Below are positions 1 through 8,761 of a stretch of 64,000 bases of DNA, piece by piece. The translations under genes and the position numbers were made by a program. This DNA comes from Thalassorhabdomicrobium marinisediminis (GTDB lineage Bacteria; Pseudomonadota; Alphaproteobacteria; Rhodobacterales; Rhodobacteraceae): the NCBI RefSeq assembly GCF_003072065.1, contig NZ_QCYG01000006.1, positions 62,001 through 126,000 of the forward strand, read 5' to 3'. Each line of letters opens with the position of its first letter. The stretch's first letter is position 1. A model generated the notes under the pieces. It made no database searches. It was not told the origin of the DNA and worked only from the letters and a program-made list of their open reading frames with translations.

Positions 1-1
1 G

Positions 2-2068
2 CGCAGATGGGGCATGGACCCGTTGCCTGGCGTGCGGCTGACGTTGATCAACCCCGGGCCCACCGCGCCCTATTCGGGCATGCTGCCGGGCTTCGTCGCG
101 GGCCATTACGCGCGCGAGGATCTGGACATCGATCTGGTGCAGCTTGCGCGCTTCGCGGGCGCGCGGTTGATTGCGGGGGCGGCCACGGCGCTGGATGTGC
201 AGGGCAAGACGATCACGGTTGAGGGGCGCCCGCCGGTGGCTTTTGATGTGGCCTCGGTCGATGTCGGGATCACCTCTGCCATGCCCGCGCTTGATGGCTT
301 CGCGCAACACGGCATCCCGGCCAAGCCGCTGGGTCCCTTCGCCACGAAGTGGGAGGCGTTCCGCGCCAACGCGACAGAGCCGAAGGTTGCAGTGATCGGC
401 GGTGGCGTGGCGGGGGCGGAGCTTGCCATGGCGATGGCCCACGCCTTGCGCGACCGTGCGCCCGAGATCACGTTGCTCGACCGGGGTCGGGCGCTGGAAC
501 AGGTCAACGCCGCCGCCCGCCAAAGGCTTTTGCGGGCGATGGCGGAACAGGGCGTGCACCTGATCGAGAATGCCGAGGTTCGGGCGGTCGCGGAGGATCA
601 TGTGCTCCTGTCCGACGGCCGACGTATCGCGTCCGGGTTCACCACCGGCGCCGCCGGGGCCCGCCCGCAGGGGTGGCTGGCGCACAGCGGGTTGGACACC
701 GAAGACGGCTTCCTCACCGTCGGGCCAAGCCTGCAAACCTCGGACCCGTCGGCCTTTGCGGTGGGGGATTGCGCCCATCTGAGCCACGCGCCGCGCCCCA
801 AGGCCGGGGTCTTTGCCGTGCGTGAGGCGCCCTATCTTTACGACAATCTGCGGGCCGCGCTGTCGGGCGGGCGCATGCGGCGCTACCGGCCGCAGAAGGA
901 CTACCTCAAGCTCATCTCGCTGGGCGCGCGCGAGGCGCTGGCCGAGAGGTTCGGCACCGCGCGGCGGGGGCGGCTGCTGTGGCGTTGGAAGGACCACATC
1001 GACCGCACTTTCATGGCGAAGTTCGACGCGTTGCCCACCATGCAGCAGAAGCTGCCAAAGGTGGTCGCCGAGGGCGTGCGTCAGATCACCGGCGATGCGC
1101 CCCTGTGTGCTGGCTGCGGTGCGAAAGTCGGGCGCGGCGCGTTGCAGGACGTGCTGGCCGGGATCACCCCGCACGGGCGCGACGATATTCTGTCCACGCC
1201 GGGCGATGACGCGGCGGTGCTGCGGACCGGCGGCGCGACGCAGGTTTTCACCACGGATCACCTGAGCGCGGTGACCAAGGACCCGGTGCTGATGGCGAAG
1301 ATCGCGACGCTCCACGCGCTGGGCGACATCTGGGCGATGGGGGCCGCGCCGCAGGCGGCGGTGCTGTCCCTGACGGTGCCGCGCATGGCGCCGGAGTTGC
1401 AGCGCCGCACCGTGGGCGAAATCACCACGACGGTCTCCGAGGTGTTGCAGGACGCAGGCGCGGCGCTGGTCGGCGGGCATACGACCATGGGCGACGGGCT
1501 CACCATCGGGCTGAGCCTGACCGGCCTGCTTGACGGGGCGGCGATCACCCTGGCAGGGGCGCGGCTTGGGGATGTGATCGTGCTGAGCAAGCCCGTCGGC
1601 TCGGGCACCATTCTGGCCGCAGAGATGCGCGGACAGGCGCGCGGTCAGGATGTGCTGAGCTGTTACGACTGGATGGTGCGCTCAAACGCGCCCGCCGCGC
1701 GGTCGCTGGCGCAGGCGCGGGCGATGACCGATGTGACGGGCTTCGGGTTGGCCGGGCATCTGGCCGGGATATGCGAGGCATCGGGCGTCGGGGCGGTGGT
1801 CGATCTGGACGCAGTGCCGCTGATGCGCGGGGCGCTGGACTTGGCCGAGGCGGGCGTGCGCTCTTCGATCTATGCCGACAACCGCGCCGATTGGCGCGTC
1901 ACCGCGCCCGACACCCCCCGCGCGGCGCTGATGTTCGATCCGCAAACCAGCGGCGGCTTGCTGGCCGTGCTGGACCGAACAGAGGCGGAGCGGCTGGCCG
2001 CGATGGGCGCTGCGGCGCTCACCCCCATTGGCGAGATCACCGAAGGCACCGGCGTTACGTTTCGTTGA
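2..2068 (+). CDS. selD: Selenide, water dikinase fused to an N-terminal pyridine nucleotide-disulfide oxidoreductase domain (5' end cut by window)
   Basis: Makes selenophosphate from selenide and ATP, the Se donor for 2-selenouridine in tRNA and for selenocysteine. The reading frame is open to the first base, so the true start lies upstream; the Met at base 14 is internal. The visible 688 residues hold an FAD/NAD(P)-binding oxidoreductase half (nucleotide motif VIGGGVAGAE near base 395; AFAVGDCAH near base 755), then a full SelD half. The SelD catalytic site reads AGCGAK: the nucleophilic Cys is at 1115-1117 and the essential Lys at 1124-1126; the second Cys of the E. coli GCGCK motif is Ala. 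Such fusions occur in other bacteria; the oxidoreductase may keep selenium reduced (inference). Converges on mnmH with a 14-base overlap. Confidence 0.95.
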   Translation, partial: RRWGMDPLPGVRLTLINPGPTAPYSGMLPGFVAGHYAREDLDIDLVQLARFAGARLIAGAATALDVQGKTITVEGRPPVAFDVASVDVGITSAMPALDGFAQHGIPAKPLGPFATKWEAFRANATEPKVAVIGGGVAGAELAMAMAHALRDRAPEITLLDRGRALEQVNAAARQRLLRAMAEQGVHLIENAEVRAVAEDHVLLSDGRRIASGFTTGAAGARPQGWLAHSGLDTEDGFLTVGPSLQTSDPSAFAVGDCAHLSHAPRPKAGVFAVREAPYLYDNLRAALSGGRMRRYRPQKDYLKLISLGAREALAERFGTARRGRLLWRWKDHIDRTFMAKFDALPTMQQKLPKVVAEGVRQITGDAPLCAGCGAKVGRGALQDVLAGITPHGRDDILSTPGDDAAVLRTGGATQVFTTDHLSAVTKDPVLMAKIATLHALGDIWAMGAAPQAAVLSLTVPRMAPELQRRTVGEITTTVSEVLQDAGAALVGGHTTMGDGLTIGLSLTGLLDGAAITLAGARLGDVIVLSKPVGSGTILAAEMRGQARGQDVLSCYDWMVRSNAPAARSLAQARAMTDVTGFGLAGHLAGICEASGVGAVVDLDAVPLMRGALDLAEAGVRSSIYADNRADWRVTAPDTPRAALMFDPQTSGGLLAVLDRTEAERLAAMGAAALTPIGEITEGTGVTFR

Positions 2069-3113
2069 AGTTGTCGAGCCAAGTGGCGATCCTTCCGGCC
2101 AGCCCGTCGCGGTCCTCGTCCGAGAGCCCCGCGACGGGAAACCTGTGCAGCACGGTCGCCGCGTGTTTCGCGCGGCTGGAGCGATAGGTCGGGTCGTAAT
2201 GCTCTTCCATCAGAAGTGCGGTGACGGCAGCCATGTCACCGCTGTCCCAAACCTTAAGCCAGTGATCGACGCGGCCCCCGCGCAACCGGCGCAGGGGGGC
2301 GAGCTTTTGGGCCAGCTCCGCGCGGTCCGCCAGCACGTCGTGATAGGCCTGCGCGAGGTAGGCGGCGCGCGCGGCGGCGGGGGCCTCAACCTCGATCCGG
2401 GGCGCGGCCTTCATCGCCGACCAAAGGCTGGGCGGCACGATCCGCGCGCCGACCTTGCTGCTCTCGGCTTCGACCAGCACCGGGCGCGCGGGGTCGAACC
2501 CGGCCAGTTGCCGGGCGATCTGCGTCTCGAACCACTTCTGCGGCGGCTGGCCGCCGGGCAGGCTGCCCAGCAAAGACCCGCGATGGTTCGCCAATCCTTC
2601 AAGGTCCAGCACCTGCACCCCGTGCCGCGCCAGCCGGTGCAGGATGTCGGTCTTGGCCGTGCCGGTGTTGCCGTCGATCAGGATCAGCCGGTGCGGGAGG
2701 GGCTGTTGATAAAGCGCGTCATGCACAAGGCTGCGATAGGTTTGATAGCCGCCCTGCAACCGTTCGGCCCGCCAGCCCACTTGTGTCAGCCATGACGTGA
2801 CCGCCCCGCTGCGTTGCCCGCCGCGCCAGCAATAGACCAGCGGCCGCCAGCCGCCGGGCTTGTCGCGCAGCGGACCTTCGAGGTGGGCCGCCAGATTGCG
2901 CGCGACAAGCGCCGCGCCGATCCGCCGGGCCTTGAACGCGGCCTCTTGCACGTAGATCGTGCCCACACGCGCGCGTTCGTCATTATCCAGCGCGGGCAGG
3001 TTGATCGCGCCGGGGATGTGGTCCTCGGCGTATTCGGCGGGCGAACGGACGTCGATCACGGTGTCGAACCCGTGCGACAAGAGCGCGTCAAGGCTGCCGA
3101 AGGTGGTGGTCAT
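2055..3113 (-). CDS. mnmH: tRNA 2-selenouridine synthase
   Basis: Converts 2-thiouridine at the wobble position of tRNA to 2-selenouridine, using selenophosphate from SelD. The 352 residues show an N-terminal rhodanese domain with active-site Cys95 in YCWRGGQRSG, then a P-loop domain with GNTGTAKT at about 148-155; both are family signatures and the length is typical. Start MTTTFGSLDALL is the first Met of the conserved domain. The 3' ends of mnmH and selD overlap tail to tail, so the Se donor and one Se user sit side by side. No selA or selB is visible in this window, so selenoprotein synthesis cannot be judged here. Confidence 0.95.
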   Translation of the reverse strand: MTTTFGSLDALLSHGFDTVIDVRSPAEYAEDHIPGAINLPALDNDERARVGTIYVQEAAFKARRIGAALVARNLAAHLEGPLRDKPGGWRPLVYCWRGGQRSGAVTSWLTQVGWRAERLQGGYQTYRSLVHDALYQQPLPHRLILIDGNTGTAKTDILHRLARHGVQVLDLEGLANHRGSLLGSLPGGQPPQKWFETQIARQLAGFDPARPVLVEAESSKVGARIVPPSLWSAMKAAPRIEVEAPAAARAAYLAQAYHDVLADRAELAQKLAPLRRLRGGRVDHWLKVWDSGDMAAVTALLMEEHYDPTYRSSRAKHAATVLHRFPVAGLSDEDRDGLAGRIATWLDNFNET

Positions 3114-3180
3114 GGGCGCTGCTTACCCGACGCGGCGGGGCGCGGAAAGCGCCATTGCACGCAGGCGGGCCAGCGGGGCA

Positions 3181-3969
3181 TCAGGCGGCGGGCTGCAACG
3201 GGGTGCGGCCAGTCTCGTCCAGGGTGAACCACTGGCCGCCTTCATAAACGCAGGGCACCAGCGGCCGGCCATAGCCCGCGCCGCCGTCGGTGTTGATCCG
3301 GTTGCCGTGATGCGCCGGAAAGTCGAGCGCGGTGTGCCCGTGGACGACCCGGTGATCAAGCGGCCCGTCGTAATCGAGCCAGCCGTCGCGGATCCAGGTC
3401 AGGTCGCTGCGGGTCTGCTTGGCCAGCGGGCGGCCCGGGCGCAGGCCGGCGTGGACGATCAGGTGGTTATCCGGCGCGTCGCACATCAGCGGAAGCGCCG
3501 TGATCCAGTCGATGTGGCGCTCTGGCACAGCCGCGCGGGCCGCGTCGGACAGGGCCTGTTGCAGTGACGCTGAGGAGGGGTCGAGGCCGGCCTCTTGCGC
3601 TTCGGCCCATGAGGTCCACTCGGGGTGGTCGAGCTCGTTTTCCGCCATGTAGGAAGCCAACGTGTGCACGCCGCCGAGCCGGTGGTGCAGCCAGGTCTTG
3701 CCGGATTTGATCTCGGGGTGGGAAACCCGACCGGTCAGGACGAATTGCGCGAACATCAGGTCGTGGTTGCCAAGGGTGCAGTGCCAGTCGCGGCCCGCGT
3801 CCTGCCCGTCGATGATCCGCTGGATCACACCCCGGCTGTCCGGCCCGCGATCCACGAGGTCGCCGACGAAATAGAGCGGCCGGTCCGCGCCGCCGTCGGC
3901 CTCGATCAGCCGCAGCGCGCGGTCCAGCGCGGCGGTCTGGCCGTGAATGTCGCCGAGAACGTAAAACAT
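3181..3969 (-). CDS. PPP-family metallophosphoesterase (serine/threonine phosphatase-like)
   Basis: A 262-residue calcineurin-type phosphoesterase. Metal-binding motifs appear in order: GDIHG at residues 6-10, GDLVDRG near 40 and GNHD near 70, with further His residues downstream. The substrate cannot be read from sequence; relatives include bacterial protein phosphatases and diadenosine tetraphosphatases. The start at 3969 is chosen because AAGGA lies about 6-9 bases upstream and the protein opens directly into the phosphoesterase fold; an upstream in-frame Met at 4053 would add low-quality sequence running into repeat copy A. It follows serA on the same strand across a 134-base gap holding that repeat. 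Confidence 0.85.
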   Translation of the reverse strand: MFYVLGDIHGQTAALDRALRLIEADGGADRPLYFVGDLVDRGPDSRGVIQRIIDGQDAGRDWHCTLGNHDLMFAQFVLTGRVSHPEIKSGKTWLHHRLGGVHTLASYMAENELDHPEWTSWAEAQEAGLDPSSASLQQALSDAARAAVPERHIDWITALPLMCDAPDNHLIVHAGLRPGRPLAKQTRSDLTWIRDGWLDYDGPLDHRVVHGHTALDFPAHHGNRINTDGGAGYGRPLVPCVYEGGQWFTLDETGRTPLQPAA

Positions 3970-3989
3970 CAAAGGTCCTTTTGCGGGGG

Positions 3990-4075
3990 GACGCGGTGGA
4001 TCATGGGGGGCTTGCCCCCCGCGCTGACGCGCGCCCCCCAGGATATTTTTCAAGCAAAGATGAACGGGCGGCGGG
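3990..4075 (+). repeat. GC-hairpin / GATATTTTT intergenic repeat, copy A
   Basis: The + strand shows a six-G / six-C hairpin with a CTTG loop (4005-4020), then GCGC-TGAC-GCGC (4021-4032), then CCCCCCAGGATATTTTT and an AAGCAAAGA tail. The same order of hairpin, T-rich tract and purine-rich tail recurs at 5703-5751, 20383-20449 and, in part, near 63716. This copy lies inverted relative to the flanking minus-strand genes serA and the phosphoesterase gene. It resembles the abundant intergenic repeats of Rhodobacteraceae (from memory). Confidence 0.6.
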
Positions 4076-4103
4076 ATGCAAGCCCGCGCGCCCGACCGTT
4101 TGT

Positions 4104-5696
4104 TCAGACGTCGAAGGCGAGCGGTTTGACTTGCGTGAACATGCCGGTGTCTTCCAGTGCCGCCAGTGCAGTGGGCGGGATGGCCTCATCCACATAGAGC
4201 AGGGCGATCGCCTCTCCCTTGGCTTCCGAGCGGCCCAGCGTGAAGTTGGCAATGTTGACGTCGTGGCTGCCCATGGTGTTGCCCAACAGGCCGATGATGC
4301 CGGGGACATCCTCGTTCGTGGTGTAGACCATGTGCGCGCCGATCTCGGCGTCGATGTTGATGCCCTTGATCTGGATGAAGCGCGGCTTGCCGTCGCTAAA
4401 CACCGTGCCCGCGATGGAGCGTTCGCGCTTTTCGGTTACCACGGTCACCTTGATGTAGCCGTCGAAGGCGCCGGACTTGTCCTGTTTGGTGGTGCTGATC
4501 TGGATGCCGCGTTCCTTGGCGATCACAGGGGCGCTGACCATGTTGGTGTCGGGATTGGCCTTTTTCATGATCCCCGCGACCGTGGCGGCGGTCAGCGCGG
4601 CGAGGTTCATCTGCGAGACGGAGCCGTCGAACAGGATATTGATCGCGGTGATCGGCTCGTCCGTCATCTGGCCGATGAAGTTGCCCAGATGGCCCGAGAG
4701 CTTGATCCAGGGTGTCATGATCTTGGCTTCTTTGGCGGTGACCGAGGGCATGTTGAGCGCGTTGGTCACCGCGCCGGTCAGCAGATAGTCCGACATCTGT
4801 TCGGCCACCTGCAGGGCGACGTTTTCCTGCGCTTCGGTCGTCGCTGCGCCTAGGTGCGGGGTGACGACAACGTTGGGCAGGTTGAACAGCGGGCTGTCGG
4901 TCGCCGGTTCGGTCTCGAACACATCGAAGGCCGCGCCCGCCACATGGCCGGATTTCAGCGCTTCGGCCAAAGCCTCTTCATCCACAAGGCCGCCGCGGGC
5001 GCAGTTGATGACGCGCACGCCGGGCTTCAGCTTGGCGATATTCTCGCGGCTGAGGATATTGGCGGTCTGTTCGGTATAGGGCACATGCAGGGTAAGGAAA
5101 TCGGCGTGCGCAAAGAGCGTGTCGAGCTCCACCTTCTGCACGCCCATCTGGTCGGCCTTCTCCTCGCTCAGGAAGGGGTCATAGGCCATGACCTTCATCT
5201 TCAGCGCGCGCGCCCGGTCGCAGACGATGCCGCCGATGTTGCCCGCGCCGATCACGCCCAGCGTCTTGCCGGTGAGTTCCACCCCCATGAAGCGGGATTT
5301 TTCCCATTTACCGGCGTGGGTCGAGGCGCTCGCCTCGGGGATCTGGCGGGCCACGGCGAACATCATGGCGATGGCGTGTTCGGCGGTGGTGATCATGTTG
5401 CCGAAGGGCGTGTTCATGACGATCACCCCCTTTTTCGAGGCCGCATCCTTGTCGACATTGTCGGTGCCGATCCCGGCGCGGCCGATGACCTTGAGGTTCG
5501 TGGCGCGGTCCAGAAGCTTCGCGGTAACTTTGGTGGCGGACCGAATGGCGAGGCCGTCGTATTGGTCGATCACCTCGGCCAGCGCGGCCTTGTCCTTGCC
5601 CAGATCGGGCCTGAAATCCACGTCGATGCCGCGATCCCGGAAGATCTGCACAGCGGTGTCGGAGAGTTTGTCGGAAACGAGAACTTTGGGAGCCAT
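4104..5696 (-). CDS. serA: D-3-phosphoglycerate dehydrogenase
   Basis: First committed step of serine synthesis: oxidises 3-phosphoglycerate to 3-phosphohydroxypyruvate with NAD+. The 530 residues fit the long SerA form: a catalytic and Rossmann core (GAGNIGG dinucleotide motif, ARGGLVDEEAL, and PHLGAAT with the catalytic His), then an intervening domain and a C-terminal ACT domain (GNTMGSHDVNIANFTLGR) that in relatives binds serine. Start MAPKVLVSD at 5696 has AAAGGA 8 bases upstream; a Met three codons earlier is less well placed. It lies downstream of serC on the same strand across a 65-base gap filled by repeat copy D, whose tail supplies the ribosome-binding site. Confidence 0.97.
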   Translation of the reverse strand: MAPKVLVSDKLSDTAVQIFRDRGIDVDFRPDLGKDKAALAEVIDQYDGLAIRSATKVTAKLLDRATNLKVIGRAGIGTDNVDKDAASKKGVIVMNTPFGNMITTAEHAIAMMFAVARQIPEASASTHAGKWEKSRFMGVELTGKTLGVIGAGNIGGIVCDRARALKMKVMAYDPFLSEEKADQMGVQKVELDTLFAHADFLTLHVPYTEQTANILSRENIAKLKPGVRVINCARGGLVDEEALAEALKSGHVAGAAFDVFETEPATDSPLFNLPNVVVTPHLGAATTEAQENVALQVAEQMSDYLLTGAVTNALNMPSVTAKEAKIMTPWIKLSGHLGNFIGQMTDEPITAINILFDGSVSQMNLAALTAATVAGIMKKANPDTNMVSAPVIAKERGIQISTTKQDKSGAFDGYIKVTVVTEKRERSIAGTVFSDGKPRFIQIKGINIDAEIGAHMVYTTNEDVPGIIGLLGNTMGSHDVNIANFTLGRSEAKGEAIALLYVDEAIPPTALAALEDTGMFTQVKPLAFDV

Positions 5697-5702
5697 GATA
5701 AG

Positions 5703-5751
5703 CATCCTTTGGAAAAATATCGGGAAGGCAGGGCGCAGGCGCCCCGCAGGG
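5703..5751 (-). repeat. GC-hairpin / GATATTTTT intergenic repeat, copy D, between serC and serA
   Basis: Read on the minus strand: a GC-rich inverted repeat (GGGGCGCC-TGC-GCCCTGCC region), then CCCGATATTTTTCC and AAAGGATG. The AAAGGA at the end is the apparent Shine-Dalgarno of serA. Same architecture as copies A and B; here it lies in the direction of transcription inside the serCA transcript. Confidence 0.55.
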
Positions 5752-5761
5752 CTGGCTTGGG

Positions 5762-6901
5762 TCAGGCGGCGAGTTCGGCGTGGAAGGCCCAGTCAAGCCA
5801 GGGCAGCATCGCTTCGATGTCGCTGGTCTCGACCGTGGCGCCGCACCAGATGCGCAGGCCCGCAGGCGCGTCGCGATAGGCCCCGATGTCGAGGGCTACG
5901 CCTTCGGCTTCAAGCCGTTTGGCCACTGCCTTGGCGAAGGCTGCGCTGTCGGTGATCCGGTCGTCGGTGAACTTCAGGCAGACCGAGGTGTTCGACCAGG
6001 TTGCGCGATCCCGGGCGAGGTTGTCGATCCAGTCGCGGGTGGCGCAGAAGTTCCAGACCGCCTGGGCATTGGCATCGGCGCGCATGCGCAAGCCGTCCAA
6101 GCCGCCGACCGACCGCGCCCAATCCAGCGCGAAAAGGTAGTCTTCGACGCAGAGCATCGAGGGGGTGTTGATCGTAGCGCCCTCAAAAATACCCTCAATC
6201 AGCTTGCCGCCCTTGGTCAGGCGGAAAATCTTCGGCAGGGGCCAGGCGGGGGTGTAGCTTTCCAGTCGGGCGACGGCGCGGGGGCTGAGGATCAGCATGC
6301 CATGCGCGGCTTCTCCGCCCATCACCTTCTGCCAGGAAAAGGTCGTCACATCGAGCTTGTCCCACGGCAAATCCTGCGCGAAGGCGGCCGATGTGGCGTC
6401 GCAGATCGTCAGGCCAGCGCGCTCCGCCGGGATCACGTCACCCGAAGGCACGCGCACGCCCGAGGTGGTGCCGTTCCAGGTGAAGACGACATCCTTGTCA
6501 TAGTCGAGCGCGACCATGTCGACGATTTCGCCATAGTCGGCGGTGTGGCTCGTGGCCTCGATCTTCAACTGTTTGACCACATCCGTCACCCAGCCCGCGC
6601 CGAAGCTTTCCCAAGCCACCATCTGCACGGGCCGTTCGCCCAGCAGGGACCAGAGCGCCATTTCGACCGCGCCGGTGTCCGAAGCGGGCACGATGCCGAT
6701 GCGGTAATCCTCGGGCACGCCGAGAATCTCGCGCGTGCCGTCGATGGCGGCTTTCAGCTTCGCCTTGCCGACAGGCGCGCGATGCGACCGGCCAAGGGGC
6801 GCGTCGGCAAGCACGTCAGGTGTCCATGTGGGGGGTTTGGCGCAGGGGCCAGAAGAAAAGCGCGGATTGTCCGGCCGCGCGGCCGGTTTTTGCATCGTCA
6901 T
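5762..6901 (-). CDS. serC: Phosphoserine aminotransferase
   Basis: Transaminates 3-phosphohydroxypyruvate to O-phosphoserine using glutamate and PLP; the same enzyme type can serve pyridoxal phosphate synthesis. The 379 residues match the alphaproteobacterial SerC form. The PLP lysine lies in [16 protein letters not shown]; other conserved blocks are [13 protein letters not shown] at the N-terminus and [13 protein letters not shown]. Start [10 protein letters not shown] at 6901 has AAGGA 8 bases upstream; the ORF could extend to 6991, but that stretch is the leader RNA. First gene of a serC-serA unit divergent from serB. Confidence 0.97.
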   Translation of the reverse strand: MTMQKPAARPDNPRFSSGPCAKPPTWTPDVLADAPLGRSHRAPVGKAKLKAAIDGTREILGVPEDYRIGIVPASDTGAVEMALWSLLGERPVQMVAWESFGAGWVTDVVKQLKIEATSHTADYGEIVDMVALDYDKDVVFTWNGTTSGVRVPSGDVIPAERAGLTICDATSAAFAQDLPWDKLDVTTFSWQKVMGGEAAHGMLILSPRAVARLESYTPAWPLPKIFRLTKGGKLIEGIFEGATINTPSMLCVEDYLFALDWARSVGGLDGLRMRADANAQAVWNFCATRDWIDNLARDRATWSNTSVCLKFTDDRITDSAAFAKAVAKRLEAEGVALDIGAYRDAPAGLRIWCGATVETSDIEAMLPWLDWAFHAELAA

Positions 6902-6975
6902 TGCTGTTATCCTTACAGATATGCGCCCTTCGTTGGGGAAGGGTGTCCCACCGACAGGGATAGGGACAACGCGGG
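6902..6975 (-). ncRNA. serC leader RNA (candidate cis-regulatory structure)
   Basis: Read on the minus strand just upstream of serC: stem 1 pairs TGTCCC (6968-6963) with GGGACA (6949-6944) around a 13-base loop; next to it stem 2 pairs CCCTTC (6943-6938) with GAAGGG (6931-6926) around a CCCAAC loop; then GCGCATATCTGTAAGGATAA leads into the serC start and contains the ribosome site. The two perfect adjacent 6-bp hairpins and the tail agree with my recollection of the conserved serC leader motif of alphaproteobacteria. Its ligand or trigger is unknown to me. Confidence 0.75.
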
Positions 6976-7053
6976 GCTGCCACAAGTGCAAATATGACGC
7001 CTTGCGACGGATTGCTTCAGATTTGCGACAAAGGCGCCTGCGGCGGTGATGGA

Positions 7054-7078
7054 ATTGAGTTTATTTGGTCAGATGAAG
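7054..7078 (+). repeat. 25-base direct element upstream of serB (identical copy upstream of gpmI)
   Basis: The stretch begins ATTGAGTTTATT and ends TGGTCAGATGAAG. The same 25 bases occur, perfectly conserved, on the minus strand at 27935-27959. Both copies point toward the next gene and end 58 bases (serB) or 65 bases (gpmI) before its start codon. The core TTTGGTCAGA resembles half of a GntR/FadR-type operator; which factor binds is not known. Confidence 0.7.
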
Positions 7079-7136
7079 CGGAACCTGTTGCGCTTTCGGC
7101 GCGGGCTTGGTTTCTGGCGGCAAACGGAGGCATTCG

Positions 7137-8006
7137 ATGTTCGTAATCACCCTGATCGCCCCCCCCGGCGTGCTTGACCCGGCGCTGGTGGACAGTCTGC
7201 GCAACGCTTGGGGCGGGAAATCGGTCCAGTGGCTGGCCGCCGATGAGGCTGCCGAATTCGCGGTCGCCGAGGGGCCTGCGAACTTTTGGCACGTCTGGAC
7301 CGAATTGCAGGCGCTGGGGGTCGATCTCGTGTGTCAGCCGTTGGAGGGGCGCCGCAAGACGATGCTTCTGGCGGATATGGACAGCACGATGATCCGGCAG
7401 GAATGCATTGACGAGCTGGCCGACGAGGCGGGCGTCGGGGCGCGGGTGGCCGAGATCACCGCGCGGGCGATGAACGGCGAGCTGGATTTTGAGGCGGCGC
7501 TGATTGAACGGGTCGGGCTGCTGCGCGGATTGGAAGAGGCGGTGATCGGCAAGGTGTTGTCCGAGCGGATCACCCCGATGCCCGGCGGCGCGGAGCTTGT
7601 GGCGACGATGAAAGCACACGGCGGCCATGCGACGCTGGTCTCGGGCGGGTTCACGGCCTTCACCGAGGTCATCGCGGCGCGGTTGGGGTTCGACGAACAC
7701 CGAGCCAACACGCTCGTCGCGGCGGACGGGCGTCTGACCGGAGAGGCCGGGCGCCCGATTTTGGGGCAGGCCGCGAAGGTGCAGGCGCTGGAAGAGATCA
7801 CCGCACGCCTCGGGATCACCCCGGCCGATGTGATCGCCGTGGGGGACGGGGCCAACGATCTTGGCATGCTCCACCGGGCGGGCACGGGCGTCGCGCTCCA
7901 TGCCAAGCCGATTGTCTCCGAGCAGTGTGACGTGCGGATCAATCACGGGGACCTTACCGCGTTGCTCTACCTGCAGGGCTACGCCAAGACGGAGTTCGTC
8001 ACATGA
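7137..8006 (+). CDS. serB: Phosphoserine phosphatase
   Basis: Final step of serine synthesis: hydrolyses phosphoserine. A HAD-superfamily protein of 289 residues with an N-terminal ACT-like region (MFVITLIAPPGVLD) and catalytic motif I LADMDSTM (nucleophile and acid/base Asp), LVSGGFTAFTE (motif II Ser) and GDGANDLGML (motif IV acids). Start at 7137 has GGAGG six bases upstream; an earlier in-frame start at 7107 lacks a ribosome site. Its stop overlaps the start of the following TSUP gene (ATGA), so the two are probably co-translated. serC-serA are transcribed away on the other strand. Confidence 0.96.
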   Translation: MFVITLIAPPGVLDPALVDSLRNAWGGKSVQWLAADEAAEFAVAEGPANFWHVWTELQALGVDLVCQPLEGRRKTMLLADMDSTMIRQECIDELADEAGVGARVAEITARAMNGELDFEAALIERVGLLRGLEEAVIGKVLSERITPMPGGAELVATMKAHGGHATLVSGGFTAFTEVIAARLGFDEHRANTLVAADGRLTGEAGRPILGQAAKVQALEEITARLGITPADVIAVGDGANDLGMLHRAGTGVALHAKPIVSEQCDVRINHGDLTALLYLQGYAKTEFVT

Positions 8007-8761
8007 TCGAGGTTGCGCCCGATATTCTGGCCCTGCTGCTTTTGGTGGCGTTCTTCGCCGGGGCGGTCGACGCCATTGCCGGGGGCGGCGGGCTTATCGT
8101 TCTGCCCGTTCTTGTCCTTGCGGGCGCGCCCCCGGTCGTGGCGATTGCCACCAACAAGGTGCAGGCGGTCTTCGGCGCCGGGACTGCGGCGCTGACCTAT
8201 GCGCGGGGTGGCCATGTGAACCTGCGACGGCAAGCGCCGCTGGCGTTGCTGGCCTTTGTCGTGGCCGGTGGCGGGGCGTTGTTCACCGCGTCTTTGCCGA
8301 CCGAGCTGATCCGGCTGGCGCTGCCGGTGCTGCTGGTGGGCGTCGCCCTGTTCTTCGCCTTCAAGCCGGGATTGGACGACATGGACCGCACCGCGCGTCT
8401 GACGCCGCTTGCGGTAGCATTGACGCTGGTGCCGGCGGTTGCCTTCTACGACGGGGTGATCGGGCCGGGCGCGGGGGCGTTCTACATGATCGGGTTCGTG
8501 ACACTGGCGGGCTACGGGGTGTTGAAAGCCACGGCGCATACCAAGTTCCTCAACTTCTCGTCGAACCTTGGGGGCCTGGCGGTCTATGCGCTGGTCGCGT
8601 CGCCTTGGTGGATCACGGGGCTGGCCATGGGGCTGGCCCAGATCGCCGGCGCATGGGTCGGCAGCCGTCTGGCCATGCGGGTGGGGTCACGGCTGATCAA
8701 GCCGCTGCTGGTGATCTCTGCCAGCGCGCTGGCGGCGAAGTTGCTGTGGGACATGATCTAG
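8003..8761 (+). CDS. TSUP / TauE-SafE family membrane transporter
   Basis: A 252-residue integral membrane protein with about seven or eight hydrophobic segments and the TauE/SafE signature DAIAGGGGLIVLPVL near the N-terminus, repeated in the second half as YDGVIGPGAGAFYMIGF. Family members export sulfite, sulfoacetate or other organosulfonates; the substrate here cannot be assigned. It overlaps the serB stop by four bases (ATGA), which suggests co-expression with serine synthesis. Its TAG stop shares CTAG with the stop of the convergent asparaginase gene. Confidence 0.85.
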   Translation: MIEVAPDILALLLLVAFFAGAVDAIAGGGGLIVLPVLVLAGAPPVVAIATNKVQAVFGAGTAALTYARGGHVNLRRQAPLALLAFVVAGGGALFTASLPTELIRLALPVLLVGVALFFAFKPGLDDMDRTARLTPLAVALTLVPAVAFYDGVIGPGAGAFYMIGFVTLAGYGVLKATAHTKFLNFSSNLGGLAVYALVASPWWITGLAMGLAQIAGAWVGSRLAMRVGSRLIKPLLVISASALAAKLLWDMI

